Positions 1 to 7,694 of a stretch of DNA of 22,097 nt are shown here, one piece after another. This DNA is from an uncultured Oscillospiraceae bacterium (GTDB taxonomy: Bacteria; Bacillota; Clostridia; Oscillospirales; Acutalibacteraceae): the NCBI GenBank assembly GCA_900549055.1, contig URNB01000025.1, positions 1-22,097 of the forward strand. Reading direction: 5' to 3'. The first letter of the stretch is position 1; each line of letters opens with the position of its first letter. Both the position numbers and the translations under genes were made by a program. Under the pieces are notes generated by a model, which was not told where the DNA came from, made no database searches, and saw nothing but the letters and a program-made list of their open reading frames with translations.

Positions 1-39
1 TCTAAAGCGCCCGCAACTAAATTCGGTAATCACAAGATT

Positions 40-83
40 GACCGACCAATTCTGTATTTTTGCAGGATGGGTCGGTCTTTTTT
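40..83 (+). terminator. Rho-independent terminator of an upstream operon
   Basis: GACCGACC (40-47) pairs with GGTCGGTC (70-77). An inner CTG/CAG pairing extends the stem, and a T-rich run (78-83, then more T) follows. It would end plus-strand transcription entering from the left, so the operon starting at 209 is probably a separate unit. Confidence 0.75.
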
Positions 84-208
84 GTTTTTACATAAAAACA
101 AAAGCGTACCATCAGGCAGTGTGAGGTATCTATAAAAGATTTTGCACAGTAACGGAATTTCTTTTAGATATTAAGGATTGTCCGCTTGGTACAAAAAAGG
201 AGAAAAGC
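84..208 (+). other. Leader / 5' untranslated region of the left operon
   Basis: This is non-coding sequence between a terminator and the first gene. It ends with an AAGGAG ribosome binding site (about 197-202), six bases before the ATG at 209. I see no convincing -35/-10 pair: TTGCAC and TAGATA at a 17-base spacing near 140-170 is only a weak match. A promoter is expected here from context but is not demonstrated. Confidence 0.4.
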
Positions 209-1735
209 ATGGAAAACAGCAATCAAGACAACATCAACAGCTTCCTCGACAGTATGGACGATTTTGACAGTGCACCTGCCGAGCAAGCACCAAGCCCGCA
301 AAGCGTGCCGTTTACTCCCGCAGCCGTATGGCCGGGCGAAGAACCGGCACAGCAAACGGCGGCAGCGGCTCCGGTTCAGGCAGAACCCGTGCCTGCTGCC
401 CCGCCGACAGCACAGCCCGCAGCACCGCAGGAGGTAATTCCTACGCCTGCTCCGGCTGTTCAGACGCCGCAGACCCCACAGGCAGCTCCCGCAACGGAGC
501 AGCAGGTTGCACCGCAAACACAGCCGATTGTGCAGCAACAGGTCATACCACAACAGCAATCGGTCGTGCAGCCGCAACCGGTAGTACAACAACCTATAAT
601 GCAGCAGGCAGCGCCTAATCCCGCACCCGTTCAAGAGACAATGCTCGACAAGTTTGACATGGTAATGCAGAATCTTGAGGTGCAGGGCGAAAAGCGTATG
701 CTTGAAGCATTGGCGGCAAAGCCCGCAATATTCTCCTACGCAAAGGTCAAGGAAAATATTGAGGACAGAGACTCGACCTTTGAGGATCTGCGGCAAAAGT
801 ATGAGGCGGATTTTCCCGAGCTTTCGGACTCGAAAACCATATCCTGGACGGTGAATTACGGAAAAACCACAAAGAGCGTAAGTAACCCCGGCTCGGATAA
901 GGTCTACGATATAAAGGCCGAAATCGAGAACTCCAAAGCCTTTAAGGAAGCGCTTAAAAAAGCTAAAACTGACGCGGATAAAAACCCCGAATGTATAGTA
1001 AAGCTTTTCAAAAAGGCGCAGACCAAGGGCGAGGCGCTCTCCGGTATTAAGGAGCTTTGCCTTACCAAGGCGGAAGCCGCACAGACAAATAAGCCTATCG
1101 TACTCCTGCCGTCGAAAGACGGCAGAGTGTACGAGCAGCGCAGAAACGAAATTGGGTGCTTTACAGCCCCCGCAGAGAATGTCCGTGAATTTGAGGATAT
1201 ACGGGCGGAGTTTAAAATGGCGCTCCCCAAAATCCCCGCACATATCTTTTCAAAGGTTATGGGATTTTTTAAGAGCATTTCGGACGAGCTGCATTACGAG
1301 GTATTAGTGCATATTCTCTACGATACGGAAGAAAAGGAGTACATAATAAAGGTTCCGAAACAGAGAATATCCGAGGCCTCGGTAAACAGCGAAACGGACG
1401 AGCCGTATCCCGACAGATATATTCATGTTATGGATTTTCATTCGCATAACACTATGCCTGCGGTATTTTCCGGAACCGACAATGCCGATGAAAAGGAAAC
1501 AAGGCTTTACGCCGTTGCGGGCAGGTTCAACCGAACATTCCCCGAAATAACGGTAAGAGCCGGGTGTGCGGGTAAGTTTATTCCCCTTAACCCCGAAGAT
1601 GTTTTTGAGGGAGATTTTTTTGGCAGCTACCCGGAGGAGTGGAAAGAAAACATACGCCATTGGGGTACTGAAATTAAAAAACCGCGGCATATGGGGTTAC
1701 GGTTTAAAAAGGTTTTCGGGGAGGACAGAATATGA
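209..1735 (+). CDS. JAMM/JAB isopeptidase-like protein (PRTRC system protein A type) with possible fused ubiquitin-like segment
   Basis: 508 aa. Residues about 25-142 are a low-complexity Pro/Ala/Gln linker. Residues about 172-225 (F175, Y177, Y198, FPEL at 202-205) resemble the ubiquitin-like PRTRC protein C. Residues about 295-470 resemble PRTRC protein A and carry a JAMM zinc-protease motif: H411-S-H413, then S421 and D424 (HxH, ten residues, D), with E364 as a candidate catalytic glutamate. JAMM enzymes cleave isopeptide or peptide bonds of ubiquitin-like modifiers. The gene is first in the operon and overlaps the E1-like gene by 4 bases, which is the usual E1-JAB partnership. The ATG at 209 has a good ribosome binding site. 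The JAMM assignment is firm; the Ubl resemblance is inference from pattern memory and has not been tested by alignment. Confidence 0.8.
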   Translation: MENSNQDNINSFLDSMDDFDSAPAEQAPSPQSVPFTPAAVWPGEEPAQQTAAAAPVQAEPVPAAPPTAQPAAPQEVIPTPAPAVQTPQTPQAAPATEQQVAPQTQPIVQQQVIPQQQSVVQPQPVVQQPIMQQAAPNPAPVQETMLDKFDMVMQNLEVQGEKRMLEALAAKPAIFSYAKVKENIEDRDSTFEDLRQKYEADFPELSDSKTISWTVNYGKTTKSVSNPGSDKVYDIKAEIENSKAFKEALKKAKTDADKNPECIVKLFKKAQTKGEALSGIKELCLTKAEAAQTNKPIVLLPSKDGRVYEQRRNEIGCFTAPAENVREFEDIRAEFKMALPKIPAHIFSKVMGFFKSISDELHYEVLVHILYDTEEKEYIIKVPKQRISEASVNSETDEPYPDRYIHVMDFHSHNTMPAVFSGTDNADEKETRLYAVAGRFNRTFPEITVRAGCAGKFIPLNPEDVFEGDFFGSYPEEWKENIRHWGTEIKKPRHMGLRFKKVFGEDRI

Positions 1736-2508
1736 GATATTCCGCAACAGCACCGGTTAAAATCATTGTTTTGGGCGCAGGCGGTACGGGCGGATATTTA
1801 ATTCCCCACCTTTACCGCATAGCCTTTTCAGATGAAAACCGCGACTACCGCATTATTATCTGCGACGGGGATATTGTAGAGCGCAAAAACCTTATCCGAC
1901 AGAACTTTATTGAGCAGGATATAGGCAGAAACAAGGCGTCGGTATTAGCCGAGCGTTATGCCGGAGCTTTCGGTATAGAGTGCGAATATATACCAGAATA
2001 TATTGAAAGCGAACAGCGGCTGAAAGAGCTTGTCCGACCGGACTTTACAAAAAGCCCGTGGACTAATGCCAGGGAGACCCAGCGCGTAATTTTAATCGGC
2101 TGCGTAGATAACAATAAGTCGAGAGCCATATGCCATAAGGTCTTTTACGAAACAAAGGATTTGGTATATATAGATTCCGGCAACGGAGAGCATACAGGTC
2201 AGGTGGTCTGCGGAATTAGACAAAACGGAAGAACGACCTTTAAGCCCGTAGGCACGCTTTATCCGGATATTTTAAAGGCTGAGGATAAGCTGCCGACCGA
2301 GCTTTCCTGCGCGGAACGCGCGGTATCCGCCCCGCAGTCGGTAACCGCAAACCTTACCGCGGCTACCGCCGTAACCTCTTTTCTATACGATTTACTTGTG
2401 ACAGGCGACCTGACTACAAGGTATGTGACCTTTTCCTCTAAAATTATTTCCACAAGAGCAGAAACGGTTAAAAAGCGTAAGAGGAGGACGGAAAAATGCG
2501 CGGCATAG
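1732..2508 (+). CDS. ThiF/E1-like adenylating enzyme (PRTRC system ThiF family)
   Basis: 258 aa, a single Rossmann-type E1 domain. The nucleotide-binding loop GAGGTGG is at residues 15-21. The acidic strand end has D45 and D47, followed by N53, R56 and Q57, the DxDxVxxxNLxRQ pattern of the ThiF/MoeB/E1 family. C193 in an SCAE context near the C-terminal third is the likely catalytic or thioester cysteine, by comparison with PRTRC ThiF proteins. The expected role is adenylation of the C-terminus of a ubiquitin-like protein and its passage to the E2-like protein encoded at 6193. The start overlaps the JAB gene stop (ATGA), implying translational coupling. The C-terminus is Lys/Arg-rich. The family call is strong, but the substrate is unknown. 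Confidence 0.85.
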   Translation: MRYSATAPVKIIVLGAGGTGGYLIPHLYRIAFSDENRDYRIIICDGDIVERKNLIRQNFIEQDIGRNKASVLAERYAGAFGIECEYIPEYIESEQRLKELVRPDFTKSPWTNARETQRVILIGCVDNNKSRAICHKVFYETKDLVYIDSGNGEHTGQVVCGIRQNGRTTFKPVGTLYPDILKAEDKLPTELSCAERAVSAPQSVTANLTAATAVTSFLYDLLVTGDLTTRYVTFSSKIISTRAETVKKRKRRTEKCAA

Positions 2509-2918
2509 AAATACCGGCAGGTGCTAAGGATAAAAAGAACAGCGGCGGCTTTTATGTTGCAAACAGCGCAGTTTTTACCACGGACAATCCCACAAGAGAT
2601 TGGGATATGTTCACTGCGTTTTTAGGCACACAGTTTTCACAGGCAATGCCGAAGCTTGAAATTACCAAGTGCTTTGAGAATGTACCCGGCGGCAGAAGAA
2701 CCTATGTATTCGCGAAAAGCGACCGTATGAAAATCATAATTGACGATCAGGAGAAATACATTGCGGTTTTTTTAGTTGCGGACGACAGTGTGGAAGCTTT
2801 GGTTTTCAATACTGCGCTTAATGCCCTTAAAAATATTCTTACTTTCGGGTATAAAGGCTCGGTGTTCAGGCGGATAAATTACCGCAGGCTAAGCGAGGTA
2901 AAGGATGAGCGATTGTGA
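2496..2918 (+). CDS. Conserved-context protein of unknown function between E1 and methyltransferase genes
   Basis: 140 aa, not recognised. It is preceded by a strong GAGGAGG site (about 2480-2486) and overlaps the E1 gene by 13 bases and the next gene by 14, so it is certainly an operon member. The composition is a mixed alpha/beta globular domain with no membrane segment, no cysteine pairs and no obvious catalytic motif. Residues about 60-110 look like alternating strands (YVFAKS, MKIIID, YIAVFLVAD) followed by a helix (about 106-118). That layout could be a small beta-rich fold, but there is no basis to call it a ubiquitin-like protein. Its position directly after E1 makes it a candidate adaptor or substrate of the conjugation system (inference). 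Confidence 0.7.
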   Translation: MRGIEIPAGAKDKKNSGGFYVANSAVFTTDNPTRDWDMFTAFLGTQFSQAMPKLEITKCFENVPGGRRTYVFAKSDRMKIIIDDQEKYIAVFLVADDSVEALVFNTALNALKNILTFGYKGSVFRRINYRRLSEVKDERL

Positions 2919-4272
2919 AAATAACGGCTGCTTTTGCCTTGACGAGCTGACCGAGTGCGGCGAAAATCTGAAACGCTTAATTGCAGCTCTCAATGAACAG
3001 TATCCCGTTTATCTTGAAAAAAGGGATTACGGTTCAATATCCGAGCTGCATATTACCGCTAAAGCGTTATGGGCGGAGTTTGCAAACATATTGCACCCGC
3101 TCGGTGAGTACGGGGATGAAAACCTTTATTCTACCGCCCTTAAAATGTTTGAGGCAATTCAGAGATTCGGGTATTTAAACGGCGGAAATTACCCCGCTTT
3201 AGTATCTGCGCTTAATTCCTTTGCGGATATGCTGCCGAATAAAAAGAGCATCGACGCAAAGGCGGCGGCGCACCTTATGAACCGTATTAAAATGGGATAC
3301 TTCCCTACGGACTTGGAGCACATAAGGTTAATTAAGCAGGCGGTTAATTTCCCCAAAAGCAATGTCAATATACTTGACCCCTGCTGCGGAGAGGGACTGG
3401 CGCTTAAAACCCTTGCGGAAAATGAGAACGCCGATACCTACGGAATAGAGCTTGACGAAAGCAGAGGACATACGGCGCAGAAGAATCTCGACCGCGTAGG
3501 TCTCGGCAGCTTTTTCGGCTCGTCTGTTCCGCCCGGCAGGTTTCATGCGCTGCTTTTAAATCCCCCATACCTTTCCTGCCCCGGAAACGGCGGCAGCAAA
3601 AGAATGGAACGCGCTTTTCTTGCAGACACTCTACCGCTTTTAATGAAAGGCGGACTGCTTATATACATAATACCCTATCACCGTGCCAACGAATCGGTAT
3701 GCCGTATACTTTCGTCTTACTACAAAAATCTTTCGGTATACAGATTCCGTGACAGCGAGTTTAAAAAGTATAAGCAGATAGTGTTTTTCGGCGTTCGCAC
3801 CGAAAGGCGCACGGCGGATAAGACCGCCGCAAGGATAGAGCAGCTTTGCTTACAGCCGGATAAAATTCCCCTTATAGATACTATACCTGCGGGACTGTAT
3901 TCACTCCCCGAAAAGGAAACGGAAATTTCCCATTTCAGAGGATCTGTTTTCGATGTTGAAGCCTTAGCCGAACAGCTTAAAAGCTCGGACAGCTTAGATA
4001 TTCTTTTTGAAAGCTCACAGCTTGAAAACAGAACCCGCAATCCGCTTTTACCCCTTAATCTTTCGCAAATAGGTTTAGTGGGAGCGAGCGGACTTATGAA
4101 CGGGCTTGTGGACTGCGAACACCCGCACGTTATAAAGGGCAGAATCGTAAGGGAGAAAAAGCAGAAGAACATACCGACCGACAGAGAGGGCGTAACCCAA
4201 ATAAGCGAGGTTGAAAGCAACAAAATCATCTTTAACATTCTTACTGAAAACAAATATATCACAATAGGTTAA
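2905..4272 (+). CDS. DUF6094-like DNA methyltransferase (adenine-N6 type)
   Basis: 455 aa. Class I methyltransferase motifs are clear. DPCCGEG at residues 158-164 is the SAM-binding motif I, and IELD (181-184) is the acidic motif II. NPPY at 219-222 is the catalytic motif IV of N6-adenine (and some other amino) methyltransferases. The IKMGYFPT stretch at 128-135 just before the SAM site is what I remember from DUF6094 proteins of Bacillota elements. Residues 1-125 are a helical extension. No restriction endonuclease is adjacent, so an orphan protective or regulatory methylase is likelier than a restriction system. The start overlaps the previous gene by 14 bases. The target sequence cannot be deduced. 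Confidence 0.8.
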   Translation: MSDCENNGCFCLDELTECGENLKRLIAALNEQYPVYLEKRDYGSISELHITAKALWAEFANILHPLGEYGDENLYSTALKMFEAIQRFGYLNGGNYPALVSALNSFADMLPNKKSIDAKAAAHLMNRIKMGYFPTDLEHIRLIKQAVNFPKSNVNILDPCCGEGLALKTLAENENADTYGIELDESRGHTAQKNLDRVGLGSFFGSSVPPGRFHALLLNPPYLSCPGNGGSKRMERAFLADTLPLLMKGGLLIYIIPYHRANESVCRILSSYYKNLSVYRFRDSEFKKYKQIVFFGVRTERRTADKTAARIEQLCLQPDKIPLIDTIPAGLYSLPEKETEISHFRGSVFDVEALAEQLKSSDSLDILFESSQLENRTRNPLLPLNLSQIGLVGASGLMNGLVDCEHPHVIKGRIVREKKQKNIPTDREGVTQISEVESNKIIFNILTENKYITIG

Positions 4273-4285
4273 AGGAGACAGAAAA

Positions 4286-4780
4286 ATGATATTAACAGAA
4301 GAAAAAGCCGCGTTTGCGGCGGAACATCACGGAGTTATAACACAATACCTGAAAGAGCGAGGACTATCCCCCGATGAATACTACGATACCGTTGTATTCG
4401 CGTTTTTGGATTGCGTTATCTCCGGCAAAGACAATTTTAAAAAGCGCGCATATGCGGCGATGGACAGAGCGGTTGCGGCAGTAAAGGCGGAAAGCGAGGG
4501 AAACGTTATAAGCCTGTTCTGCAACGACGACTATTACCGCATAGTTGCGGAAACCTTAGCGGACGAGCACGACGGTATAGCCGAGCTTTTGGAGCGTATA
4601 CAAATATCCGAGCTTTTAAACGCCTTTGAGCAGAACGAGCGCGAGGTGCTGGCGCTGCTGCTTGACGGCTTTAAGCTGACGGAAATATCCTTCAGGCTCC
4701 AAAAAAGCCTATGCGAGCTGGATAATATAATGCAGAACATCCGCACCAAAACGGCAGGCATTTTGCCCGCCGCAGCCTGA
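4286..4780 (+). CDS. Small sigma-factor-like helical protein
   Basis: 164 aa, almost entirely helical and rich in Glu/Ala/Leu. The C-terminal part (about 115-155: NEREVLALLLDGFKLTEISF, then a second helix starting LCELDNIM) has the spacing of a sigma-70 region 4 helix-turn-helix. The N-terminal half resembles the helical packing of region 2, without a recognisable core-binding signature. It could be a phage-type alternative sigma factor, an anti-sigma factor or simply a helical DNA-binding protein. The AAAGGAG site at 4271-4277 and 13-base gap to the preceding gene place it in the operon. The function is inference from shape only. Confidence 0.6.
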   Translation: MILTEEKAAFAAEHHGVITQYLKERGLSPDEYYDTVVFAFLDCVISGKDNFKKRAYAAMDRAVAAVKAESEGNVISLFCNDDYYRIVAETLADEHDGIAELLERIQISELLNAFEQNEREVLALLLDGFKLTEISFRLQKSLCELDNIMQNIRTKTAGILPAAA

Positions 4781-4791
4781 AAGGGGTACAT

Positions 4792-5358
4792 ATGAATTTT
4801 AAAAGAGAAATAATTGCAAAAATACGCCTGCTGTTTCGTTCAATGAAAGCCAAGCGCGCAAAGAAAAATCTGCTTGAAGCCTTTAAAAATTATCCTCAGA
4901 GCATAAGGAAATTATCTGCCGCTTATGAGAGCTTTTTAAGGGCAATACAGGCAGAGCAAAGGGCGATAGTTACGCTCAAAGCGCTTAAAACGCAGTATTC
5001 CCGCAGACCCATACTTATGAAGATACGGGATATAGGGCAGTATACGTTAAGCCGAAAGGCAAAGGAAATACTTTCGGAAACAGATATTGCCTGCGCGCTT
5101 GAACGCCACAAATGCGGCGACTGGGGAGAAATCTCACCGGAGGACTGGGCGCGCTGCAACGCCTGTATGGAAACAGGGTACGGTTATGTGTATTCCCGGC
5201 ATAAAACGGCAGGTAACCGGTATTTCTGCATTATTACCTACTATTCAAAACCCAAAACCAGAATTGTAACCGAGGAGGAATTATTGAATGTTGGCGAAAA
5301 TAATACCGGAGCTGTTCATGAAGAATCTCAGAGCTATCCCCTCAAAAAAGCAGGTTAA
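4792..5358 (+). CDS. Plasmid/ICE-associated protein with small HxxGDWG domain
   Basis: 188 aa. Residues 1-80 are Lys/Arg-rich and helical, probably coiled or nucleic-acid binding. Residues about 86-165 match the pattern of a small domain I know from 'plasmid-related' proteins of mobile elements: a helix ending HKCGDWGEI, an acidic D/E-W-N stretch, an aromatic YVYSRH strand and a FCIITYYS strand followed by acidic residues. The family has no assigned activity to my knowledge. The last 71 bases overlap the next gene in another frame. The residues after 168 lie in that overlap, so the C-terminus may be less constrained. Confidence 0.65.
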   Translation: MNFKREIIAKIRLLFRSMKAKRAKKNLLEAFKNYPQSIRKLSAAYESFLRAIQAEQRAIVTLKALKTQYSRRPILMKIRDIGQYTLSRKAKEILSETDIACALERHKCGDWGEISPEDWARCNACMETGYGYVYSRHKTAGNRYFCIITYYSKPKTRIVTEEELLNVGENNTGAVHEESQSYPLKKAG

Positions 5359-5617
5359 TCACCTTAAAAGGCTCAAAGAAATATCTTCGGGCGCCGCGTA
5401 TCTTTACAAGGCGGTAATACTCCCCAAAATGCAGGGAAAAGAAGTAAATACCGGGAAGGTTAATATGACTGCGTTTGACCGCACGGATATTGAAACGGTA
5501 TGCGACTATTACAAGGAAAATATTGCCGCAGACCGACCGGAAAACAAGGCGCTTTTTGAGTTGTATTCAAAAATAGCGTATACTCCGCCGCTCAATTCAC
5601 ATTCGGACTATATATAA
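5288..5617 (+). CDS. Hypothetical protein, 109 aa
   Basis: Not recognised. The ATG at 5288 has a good GAGGAGG site (about 5272-5278) lying inside the previous gene, which supports an embedded start and translational coupling. The N-terminus is basic (MKNLRAIPSKKQVNHLKRLK) and then turns to a mixed helical domain. There is no membrane segment or metal-binding motif. The C-terminal 40 residues (DIETVCDYYKENIAADRPEN onward) look like a compact helical unit. It is an operon member of unknown role. Confidence 0.6.
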   Translation: MLAKIIPELFMKNLRAIPSKKQVNHLKRLKEISSGAAYLYKAVILPKMQGKEVNTGKVNMTAFDRTDIETVCDYYKENIAADRPENKALFELYSKIAYTPPLNSHSDYI

Positions 5618-5629
5618 AGGGGTGGTTTT

Positions 5630-6193
5630 GTGTTTGATAGCTATATAGGAGATATAGACCATGACATTTCTGTTCTCGCTATGGATAAGATACTGTATGA
5701 CAACGGTTTTTCCGTAACGGACAGTGAAATTCATTCAGACAGCGAATATGAGACCTTTTTTGACACTTTGCTGTATTTGGACGGATATATTGACGAGGAC
5801 GAAAGTGATGAAGCAGATTGTACGGTAATAGTCTTCAGAAACGAGTGTATTAAAAGATATATCGGTCTTGCTCTGAAATACGGCAGCATGAACGGCATAC
5901 CTAAAGGCAATAACTTTTGGATAAGCCGCCTTGAAGCGCACATAAGCAATAAAATGCGCTCTGTCGGGGATTATTCGTATGACTGGGATTACAATGTTTC
6001 GTCAACAAGAAAAGCTTTTTTGAAGGTATATATAGGTCCGGAATTCTACCAGACAGTAAGTATGATAAAAGCCGTCGCCTCTATACTGAATTTTGCAGAG
6101 GTCTCCTGCGGGGAGCTTGAAAGGCTGACGGACAAAAAAACGGCGAAAATAATTCCTATGAAAAAACGGAAAGAAAGGAAGAAAGCAGCATAA
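5630..6193 (+). CDS. Hypothetical acidic protein with basic tail, 187 aa
   Basis: Not recognised. The start is GTG at 5630 with AAGGGGTGG upstream (about 5617-5625). The first 65 residues are strongly acidic (DIDHD, DEDESDEAD), while the last 20 are strongly basic (KKRKERKKAA), giving a bipolar protein. The middle has aromatic-rich segments (FWISR, YDWDYNV, FYQTV) suggesting a globular domain. It ends one base into the start of the E2-like gene (TAATG). The charge layout is compatible with nucleic-acid or protein-partner binding, but nothing specific can be claimed. Confidence 0.6.
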   Translation: MFDSYIGDIDHDISVLAMDKILYDNGFSVTDSEIHSDSEYETFFDTLLYLDGYIDEDESDEADCTVIVFRNECIKRYIGLALKYGSMNGIPKGNNFWISRLEAHISNKMRSVGDYSYDWDYNVSSTRKAFLKVYIGPEFYQTVSMIKAVASILNFAEVSCGELERLTDKKTAKIIPMKKRKERKKAA

Positions 6194-6867
6194 TGAAACG
6201 CGACAGATTATCCATTCATATCTCGGACAGTGCGGAAATAGCGGTCGAGGAAAGAAGAAACGGCATTAAACGTATTAAAAATATCTCAATCAATGATCTG
6301 CTTGTCTGCATAAAAAGCAGTCTTCGGGAAATAAAGCCGGTATACCATGCCGTATTACCCAAAAACGCGCTGTTTTACAGCTGTTGCCCCGAAACCGGAG
6401 ATTTCTCCGCAGCGATAGAATATCCCTACTCAAAAGCCACCGTTACATATATGGCGACCGAGTACCCGGACTTCCCGCTGCCGAAGCTTGTATTCGGCTT
6501 TAAGATAGGCGGCAGCGGCAAAATCCTACGGGTATATTTAGGCGTTGCCGAAAACGGAATACTGAGAGAAAATTCAAAAATGTTTGTTTATCCGTTTTCA
6601 AATGTCAGCAACGACTTCTCCTTATGTACCGGAGGAAATGTGCTGCCGGCAATTAAATCCCCCTATTCCCTTTCCAATATGCCGGACTATATTTTAAGTC
6701 TGCCGGATAACGATGATTATTTTAATATCAAGAATAACCGGCTGCAATTAAATCACCGTGAGCTGATGGAGCATTTGGCAGATAAGACGCCCGAATACTA
6801 TTATTCGGATATTCTTATTCCATCGGGTAAAACGCTTGCGGACTTTTATGGGGAGGTGTCTTTATGA
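6193..6867 (+). CDS. E2-like protein, PRTRC system protein B type
   Basis: 224 aa. Residues 130-151 contain the signature I associate with prokaryotic E2-like family B / PRTRC protein B: a YPFSNV turn (P134, F135, N137) followed by C145 in an LCTGGNV context. C145 is the candidate thioester cysteine. Upstream strands (residues about 84-118: VTYMATEYPD, LVFGFKI, ILRVYLGV) fit the E2 beta-meander that precedes the active site. The expected role is to receive a ubiquitin-like protein from the E1-like protein (1732) and pass it to a target. It is translationally coupled to its neighbours (1-base overlap before, 4-base after) and lies directly upstream of the Rad52-like gene. The family call is from motif memory. 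Confidence 0.7.
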   Translation: MKRDRLSIHISDSAEIAVEERRNGIKRIKNISINDLLVCIKSSLREIKPVYHAVLPKNALFYSCCPETGDFSAAIEYPYSKATVTYMATEYPDFPLPKLVFGFKIGGSGKILRVYLGVAENGILRENSKMFVYPFSNVSNDFSLCTGGNVLPAIKSPYSLSNMPDYILSLPDNDDYFNIKNNRLQLNHRELMEHLADKTPEYYYSDILIPSGKTLADFYGEVSL

Positions 6868-7661
6868 CCGAAGCGCAAAAGCAGAAGCTGTTACTCCCTT
6901 TCCCCGCCTCGGATATTGAATGGCGAACGGCATATACAAACACGGAAAAGACCAAGGGCTTTGCCGTACCGTTTGTAAATTCTCGTGCTATTCAAGAGCG
7001 GCTGGATGAAATATTCGGACCTGAAAACTGGCAGAACGAATTTACGGTAGCTCCGAGCGCGGAGGGCAAGTCATCTGCGTATGTATGCGCAATTTCCGTT
7101 TACAGCCCCGAAAGAAACGAATGGATAAAAAAATCCGACGGTTCGGGCGCTACGGACATTGAACCCGTAAAGGGCGGACTTTCGGGCGCTTTGAAGCGCG
7201 CGGCGTCTGTTCTCGGAATCGGCAGATACCTTTACAGCCTTGAGGGTAAATGGGTATACATTAAACCGAGAGGAAGCAGCTTTGTTATACAGGAAAGCGA
7301 ATACAAGGATTTAGCCGTACATTATAACCAACAGATGGCCGCACGGAAAAAGGCGCAAAAGGCGGGAAATGCTCCGGCAGATCCGCCTAAAACAGAAGCA
7401 GCGCCTAAAGTCGCTAAGCCACAGGAAAGCACCGCGGGCATTAAGTTCCGTGTGGTGAAATCCGTAGTGCGTAACGGCGCTAAGGGTACGCAGACAGCGC
7501 TAACCTTAGAAACCCCGCAGAACAGAATTATAACGGGATATATGCAGGGCAATCCGGATCTAAAAGACGGGCAGATTATCTGCAATGTTAAAATTGAGGA
7601 ACGGGAAAGCGCTGCAATCGGGAAATACAACATTATTCGCGGCTTTGATAAAGCAGCATAA
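6864..7661 (+). CDS. Rad52/Rad22-family single-strand annealing protein
   Basis: 265 aa. The N-terminal 15-140 region has the Rad52 core pattern: VPFVNSRAIQERLDEIFGPE, an NWQNEF stretch, then SDGSGATDIEPVKGG with the helix SGALKRAASVLGIGRYLY (residues 91-124). Phage and plasmid relatives anneal complementary single strands during recombination-dependent replication or repair. Residues 160-190 are an Ala/Pro/Lys linker. Residues about 192-262 form a small beta domain of unknown role, perhaps an OB-like or single-strand-DNA-binding-protein interaction module. The start overlaps the E2 gene (ATGA). It is part of a recombination block with the Rad50-like ATPase and primase downstream. Confidence 0.85.
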   Translation: MTEAQKQKLLLPFPASDIEWRTAYTNTEKTKGFAVPFVNSRAIQERLDEIFGPENWQNEFTVAPSAEGKSSAYVCAISVYSPERNEWIKKSDGSGATDIEPVKGGLSGALKRAASVLGIGRYLYSLEGKWVYIKPRGSSFVIQESEYKDLAVHYNQQMAARKKAQKAGNAPADPPKTEAAPKVAKPQESTAGIKFRVVKSVVRNGAKGTQTALTLETPQNRIITGYMQGNPDLKDGQIICNVKIEERESAAIGKYNIIRGFDKAA

Positions 7662-7694
7662 GCAAAAGATGCAAGCTAAAAAGGAGACAGAGAA

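Noticed and set aside
106..192. GTACCA and TGGTAC inverted pair in the leader
   Set aside because: Only six bases over an 80-base distance, with competing AAGCG/CGCTT pairing; no riboswitch class recognised.
164..1243. Long open frame on the minus strand opposite the JAB gene
   Set aside because: It mirrors the low-complexity Pro/Ala/Gln coding region; its protein is Cys/Leu/Arg-rich repeats with no ribosome binding site or family likeness.
2905..4272. Restriction-modification system
   Set aside because: Only a methyltransferase is present; none of the neighbouring proteins shows an endonuclease motif.
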